Shown here: one piece after another, positions 5,583-8,928 of the stretch
Layout: each line of letters starts with the position of its first letter
How positions within the stretch are numbered: the stretch's first letter is position 1
Source of the DNA: an uncultured Treponema sp.
GTDB taxonomy: Bacteria > Spirochaetota > Spirochaetia > Treponematales > Treponemataceae
Reading direction: 5' to 3'
DNA: 8,928 nucleotides
Assembly (NCBI GenBank): GCA_947165795.1
Contig: CAMVBP010000079.1
Span: 1-8,928, forward strand
Position numbers and translations under genes: made by a program
Notes under the pieces: generated by a model
Databases searched by the model: none
Told to the model about the DNA's origin: nothing
Seen by the model: the letters and a program-made list of their open reading frames with translations, nothing else

Positions 5583-7484
5583 TTATTTAGAATTAGTTAC
5601 CAGTCTAAGAATGTACAAAACTACATATTCTGTTAATGCTTTTTCATCTTTGATCTTCTGCATGTTTGGTGTGTGAACAAGAGTATTTGCAAGGTTTTCA
5701 ACACGCTCTTTTGTGAATGTTGTTGCGCTTAAAGTTCTTACAACTCTTCTTGTATAATCACGGATTAAAGAATTAACATCTTCTGTAAGGTTATTGTATG
5801 CTTCTTTAGAAATCATCTGGTTCCATTGTTTTACCAGATAATTTAACTCACGGTCCAGAGTTGAACCTTCCGGAATGAGTTCCTTTGATATTTCTTTAGC
5901 ACGGCTTGCAAGTGCTTCCGGCTTGGATTTCTGTTTTGCGGAACTTTCAGATTTTTCGCTTTCTGATTCGCTTGAATTCTTCTGCGCAACAGCCTGTTCA
6001 AGTAACTTCTGCTTTTTCTTTCCGCGGAACATACTGATAAGCCAGGAAAGAATTGGAATTGCATAAATGAAAGGCAGACGTGAACGTGCATTCTGAAGAA
6101 TCTTTGAATTCTTGAGCATTAAAAGTTCACTGTAAGACATTAATTTTCCGTCTATGAATAAGTGGAAGCCTTCCTGTGTTTCATCGTCATCTTTTTCGTA
6201 AGCAAGAAGCGTAATGAAATTTGCATTCAGCAGGGAATACAAAGTAGGCGAGAGTCTTTCTACCATTTCGTGCAGGCATGCTTCAAATTCAGAAGCATTT
6301 GTCATTTCCGGAAGCTTTTCGTAATTCAAAAGCGAATTGTGCCATTTGGTTTCAAGTTCAGATTCAATTGCGCCATGTGCTTCGTTGCAGAGTCTTACGA
6401 TTACCTGAATAACCTTTTTCTTGTAAACATAATATCTTGTTCCGGAAGCAATTTTAAATACAAGAAGCGGAGGAAGCTCATTATCTCTTCCTTCAGTTGT
6501 CATTTTCTGCAGGAATTCCTTAAGATCATTTTCGCTGTATCTTCCGTAAAGAAGTCGGCCGCTCTGATCCTGGAATTTTAAAATCTGATTCATTGAATAG
6601 AAAAATGGAGGTTTAGCGAGATTTGCTTCCAGCTCTTTTAAAGCCTCGTCCCTTATCTGCTGTTCCTGCATTTTTTCTTTAATATTTGTACACTGAATTT
6701 CGAGAATCTGGACAGCCTGTAAAATATTTATATCTTCAATTGTCCTGTCCTGAATTTTTTCGTAATCCTGTCTTATATAATACAGAGTCTGGTTCCAGAT
6801 ATAATAATCATCACCTTCTGTAAATTCCTGATACTTATAATGTTCAACATCAATAAAGTGTTCAAAGAAGCTTCTTAAAGAAATTTCCTTTGTAGGATTT
6901 GTCGTTCGTAATTTTTTAAGATAAAAATCATGAGACTCTTCTTTTTTAAGTATTTTCCAGATTTTTCTTTGAGCCGATTCAATTAATACAGAAATTGGAA
7001 CGCAGGCTGGAAGTAAAAGTGAAGGAACTTCTTTTGCAAATTCAAGAATGTAAAGCACTGTAGATTTTGAAGGTTCCTGTCCGATTCGTTCTGAAATGTA
7101 TTGTGAAGCAAGCTGCTTTTCAAGCGCATTGTCTGGAAACTGCTTTGGTAAATCTGATGTTATAGGAAAAGGTGTCTGGCTGTTTGTAAGGATTTCTTTA
7201 TAACGTTCTGCATATTTTATGGCAAGATAAGAAATTGCAACTATCATTTTTTTGTTGTTCATATTGATAACTGCAACTATGTGTTTTTGTGAAAGTCCCT
7301 GCAATTCTGCATCTACGATAGCAGAAGGATTTCCAAGATATTTTACTAAATCGGCCTGTTCTTCTACATGATGTTCTGCATATTTTTTTATATATGTGCA
7401 AAACTCCCTGAAGTCTATAAAAGGAGATTTTTGTTTTTCTGCATAATATCTTATAATTGAACTTAAATTTGCTGTTGTCGCCAT
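5583..7484 (-). CDS. Conserved-looking protein of unknown function, 633 residues
   Basis: I do not recognise a characterised family, although it has the look of a Treponema-restricted conserved protein. ATG 7484 is preceded by AGGA at a seven-base spacing, and the start MATTANLSSIIRYYAEK is convincing. There is no signal peptide. The protein is largely alpha-helical and charged. Residues about 250-290 have coiled-coil character (ILQAVQILEIQCTNIKEKMQ). A hydrophobic segment at about 470-486 (PFIYAIPILSWLISMF) is flanked by RGKKKQK and could be one membrane span or a buried helix. It is followed by a low-complexity Ser/Glu/Lys linker at 503-520 and a helical C-terminal domain. This suggests a cytoplasmic protein tethered to the membrane by a single late segment. 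It is followed by ssb in the same direction with a 188-base gap, and preceded by a perfect inverted repeat, so it is probably its own unit. Confidence 0.8.
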   Translation of the reverse strand: MATTANLSSIIRYYAEKQKSPFIDFREFCTYIKKYAEHHVEEQADLVKYLGNPSAIVDAELQGLSQKHIVAVINMNNKKMIVAISYLAIKYAERYKEILTNSQTPFPITSDLPKQFPDNALEKQLASQYISERIGQEPSKSTVLYILEFAKEVPSLLLPACVPISVLIESAQRKIWKILKKEESHDFYLKKLRTTNPTKEISLRSFFEHFIDVEHYKYQEFTEGDDYYIWNQTLYYIRQDYEKIQDRTIEDINILQAVQILEIQCTNIKEKMQEQQIRDEALKELEANLAKPPFFYSMNQILKFQDQSGRLLYGRYSENDLKEFLQKMTTEGRDNELPPLLVFKIASGTRYYVYKKKVIQVIVRLCNEAHGAIESELETKWHNSLLNYEKLPEMTNASEFEACLHEMVERLSPTLYSLLNANFITLLAYEKDDDETQEGFHLFIDGKLMSYSELLMLKNSKILQNARSRLPFIYAIPILSWLISMFRGKKKQKLLEQAVAQKNSSESESEKSESSAKQKSKPEALASRAKEISKELIPEGSTLDRELNYLVKQWNQMISKEAYNNLTEDVNSLIRDYTRRVVRTLSATTFTKERVENLANTLVHTPNMQKIKDEKALTEYVVLYILRLVTNSK

Positions 7485-7491
7485 TTTTTTT

Positions 7492-7520
7492 CCTATCTTA
7501 GTATTTTATACTAAGATAGG
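7492..7520. promoter_or_regulatory. Perfect 12-bp inverted repeat overlapping candidate -10 and ribosome binding site
   Basis: Arms 7492-7503 and 7509-7520 (CCTATCTTAGTA and TACTAAGATAGG) flank a TTTTA loop with no mismatch. It lies 7 bases before the start codon of the 633-residue gene, which reads on the minus strand. The arm nearest the gene carries the AGG of the Shine-Dalgarno. The centre holds TAAAAT (minus strand, 7503-7508), 17 bases from TTGTTT (7526-7531). It is not a normal terminator: on the minus strand it is followed by A, not T. It is either an operator for a dimeric repressor or an RNA hairpin that hides the ribosome binding site. Confidence 0.65.
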
Positions 7521-7531
7521 ACGTAAAACAA
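7503..7531 (-). promoter_or_regulatory. Candidate promoter of the 633-residue gene
   Basis: TTGTTT (-35, 7526-7531) and TAAAAT (-10, 7503-7508, five of six consensus bases) are 17 bases apart on the minus strand. Transcription would begin near 7496, giving a leader of about 12 bases that keeps the AGGA ribosome binding site. The -10 sits exactly at the centre of the inverted repeat. The -35 is weak. Confidence 0.4.
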
Positions 7532-7552
7532 GAGGAAAATTCTCTGAATTTT

Positions 7553-8272
7553 TTAGTTTAAAGAGATTTCTCCAACATTTGTTTTTAATTCGATTTTTTT
7601 ATTATCATTTCCTTTCTGGGTGAATGATTTTTTATAGTTTTTTCCGCCGATTTCAATTTCGCCGATGTTTGTTTCTGCTTTAATGCTGTAATCTTTTAAA
7701 TCGTCTTCAATTCGAATATCAATTTCTCCAACGTTTGTATCTGCATCCAGTTTAGAGAATTTGCAGTCTGTAACATCGATCTGTCCGACATTATTTTTTA
7801 TTCTAATTTTATCAGAAGAAATATCTTCAATTTCTATTTCTCCGACATTTACATTTATATAAATGTTATCCAAATCTACATCGTACGGAATTGAAAGTCT
7901 CAATATAGCAGTGGTAGTTCCCATGTTTGGACCGTTTTTTGTTGACTGCTTTATTGAAAGCTTTCCATTTTGAAGCTTCAATTTTGGTTCAAGGAATTCC
8001 TTACTGTATGCCGCATAAGCCCAGTAATTTGTACCACGTTCAATTTCAACAGTAAGTACCTGTGCATCAATATCAATTTCCGAAAAACTTTCAAGAGCTT
8101 TTGAATACTCTTTTTCATTTTCGAATTCTTCAATATTCTCTTCATTATTCCAGGTAATTTTTATATTCTTTTTCCAGTTGTATCTTCCGTTTTTTGAAGA
8201 TCTGAAAATTCCAATTGTAATACATAATAAAGTAATTAAACCAATAGCAATAAGATAAATTGTTTTTTTCAT
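7553..8272 (-). CDS. Membrane-anchored beta-repeat protein (DUF4097-like) with NVGEI repeats
   Basis: 239 residues from ATG 8272. GGGAG lies seven bases upstream, so the ten-residue extension to 8302 is rejected. An N-terminal segment at about 4-23 (TIYLIAIGLITLLCITIGIF) behind MKK is a single membrane anchor or uncleaved signal. The charged region at 28-62 is followed by beta strands. Five copies of N-[VI]-G-[EQ]-I occur with Asn at 142, 161, 180, 202 and 232, spaced 19, 19, 22 and 30, each followed by short alternating hydrophobic strands such as EIEIED or DIRIED. This is the layout of the DUF4097 / putative auto-adhesin beta-solenoid families, which commonly sit beside small membrane proteins and regulators in Bacillota. 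The repeats probably face outside the cytoplasmic membrane. Function is unknown. It follows the membrane gene after a single base, so the two are an operon and probable partners. Confidence 0.8.
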   Translation of the reverse strand: MKKTIYLIAIGLITLLCITIGIFRSSKNGRYNWKKNIKITWNNEENIEEFENEKEYSKALESFSEIDIDAQVLTVEIERGTNYWAYAAYSKEFLEPKLKLQNGKLSIKQSTKNGPNMGTTTAILRLSIPYDVDLDNIYINVNVGEIEIEDISSDKIRIKNNVGQIDVTDCKFSKLDADTNVGEIDIRIEDDLKDYSIKAETNIGEIEIGGKNYKKSFTQKGNDNKKIELKTNVGEISLN

Positions 8273-8273
8273 T

Positions 8274-8928
8274 TTAGTTCTCCCTTCCAATTGATTTAAC
8301 AATTGTAAAAATTACACCCGAAACCGGCAAAATAATCCAGCTCAAGTGCCAGCCGCCTGTAATAAAACTTACAGATAAATAAATGCAGATAATTGTAGGC
8401 CAGAAAACCGAAATTATTGTCTGAAATGCTTTATTTTTGTAAACAACTTCTCTCTTTTCGTAGTAGAAAGTAGTATTTTCATACATTTCTCCGTTCAGCG
8501 AAAGAAGTATGTCATAAGATTTTTTTGTTTTTGTTGAATAAATTATTAAGAATACACCAACACCAACTAATACAAAAAGGAATGAAGGTCCAAGTTCTTC
8601 AACAAGTTTCGAAGTTGCAATTTCATCAAAAATCATTGATGGAATAAAGCAGAGAATACAGCACAAAATTCCTATAGACTTCATAATGCTGTAAGTTGAA
8701 ATAAATTTTGTTCTTTCTGATTTAAGATAATCTGTCTGAACAGAATCTATTGCACAGTGTTCTCTAAAAACAAATCTTGTTTCTTCCCGTATATTTGCAG
8801 AAATTATAAAAAGAATAACGCCAATTCCGACTGTCAGGAACATTACGGGAATATGAATAACTTCGCCAATGTTTGCAGCCTCTCCTAATATTGGACTGAT
8901 TGTGCTGCAGATACAACAGAATACTCCA
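8274..8928 (-). CDS. Multi-spanning membrane protein, 5' end outside the window
   Basis: The frame is open to the window edge: 28 more residues precede the internal ATG at 8843, including a hydrophobic GVFCCICSTISPIL, so the start lies outside. About six membrane segments can be seen: that first one; VMFLTVGIGVILFIIS; IMKSIGILCCILCFIPSMIF; FLFVLVGVGVFLIIYS; IISVFWPTIICIYLSVSFI; and LSWIILPVSGVIFTIV. The end, WHLSWIILPVSGVIF, resembles the membrane C-terminus of Bacillota proteins that carry an N-terminal XRE-type helix-turn-helix, so this could be the tail of a membrane-bound regulator. The deciding N-terminus is not visible. It is one base ahead of the beta-repeat gene, in the same operon. 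Confidence 0.7.
   Translation of the reverse strand, partial: GVFCCICSTISPILGEAANIGEVIHIPVMFLTVGIGVILFIISANIREETRFVFREHCAIDSVQTDYLKSERTKFISTYSIMKSIGILCCILCFIPSMIFDEIATSKLVEELGPSFLFVLVGVGVFLIIYSTKTKKSYDILLSLNGEMYENTTFYYEKREVVYKNKAFQTIISVFWPTIICIYLSVSFITGGWHLSWIILPVSGVIFTIVKSIGREN

Noticed and set aside
5843..6581. Open frames on both strands inside the 633-residue gene
   Set aside because: They overlap a long, convincing gene, have Cys/Phe/Arg-rich shadow-like composition and lack ribosome binding sites.
7532..7545. AGAG and CTCT pair after the beta-repeat gene as its terminator
   Set aside because: A four-pair stem with a weak following T run; not distinguishable from chance.
8273..8302. 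Longer start for the beta-repeat protein at 8302
   Set aside because: It would overlap the upstream gene by 29 bases, while ATG 8272 has a GGGAG site and gives a clean membrane-anchor N-terminus.

Overview
The window looks like chromosomal DNA from an AT-rich spirochaete, most likely a host-associated Treponema. This rests on three things recalled from protein families, not searched: a lipoprotein with a lamin-tail domain, a protein ending in the discoidin-like (NADase-type) glycan-binding module common in treponemes, and an SSB of the MNQLNSIxLEGNLVRD type. There are no rRNA or tRNA genes, CRISPR arrays, transposases or phage genes.

Left part, plus strand, 1-1440: a very AT-rich accessory stretch. 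It holds a probably N-terminally broken glycan-binding-domain protein (86-802), two tiny reading frames (810-911 and 914-979), a small unknown protein with a TTG start and a strong ribosome binding site (1005-1289), and an AT-rich intergenic region with a 17-bp inverted repeat. Middle part, plus strand: a secreted lipoprotein with an Ig-like and a lamin-tail domain (1445-2605), then a large U32 'peptidase' family protein (2670-4940) whose nearest characterised relatives hydroxylate RNA.

Right part, all minus strand: ssb (4975-5394), convergent with the U32 gene; an intergenic region with phased A-tracts upstream of ssb; a 633-residue protein of unknown function (5583-7484); a membrane-anchored beta-repeat protein with five NVGEI-type repeats (7553-8272); and a multi-spanning membrane protein that runs off the window edge (8274-8928). 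The last two are separated by one base and are almost certainly co-transcribed. The 633-residue gene is preceded by a perfect 12-bp inverted repeat that overlaps both a candidate -10 element and the Shine-Dalgarno sequence, so it is probably controlled separately.

No complete new system can be demonstrated. The points most worth following are the inverted repeat at 7492-7520, the NVGEI-repeat protein with its membrane partner, the possible leaderless start of the U32 gene, and the apparent frameshift at the left edge.
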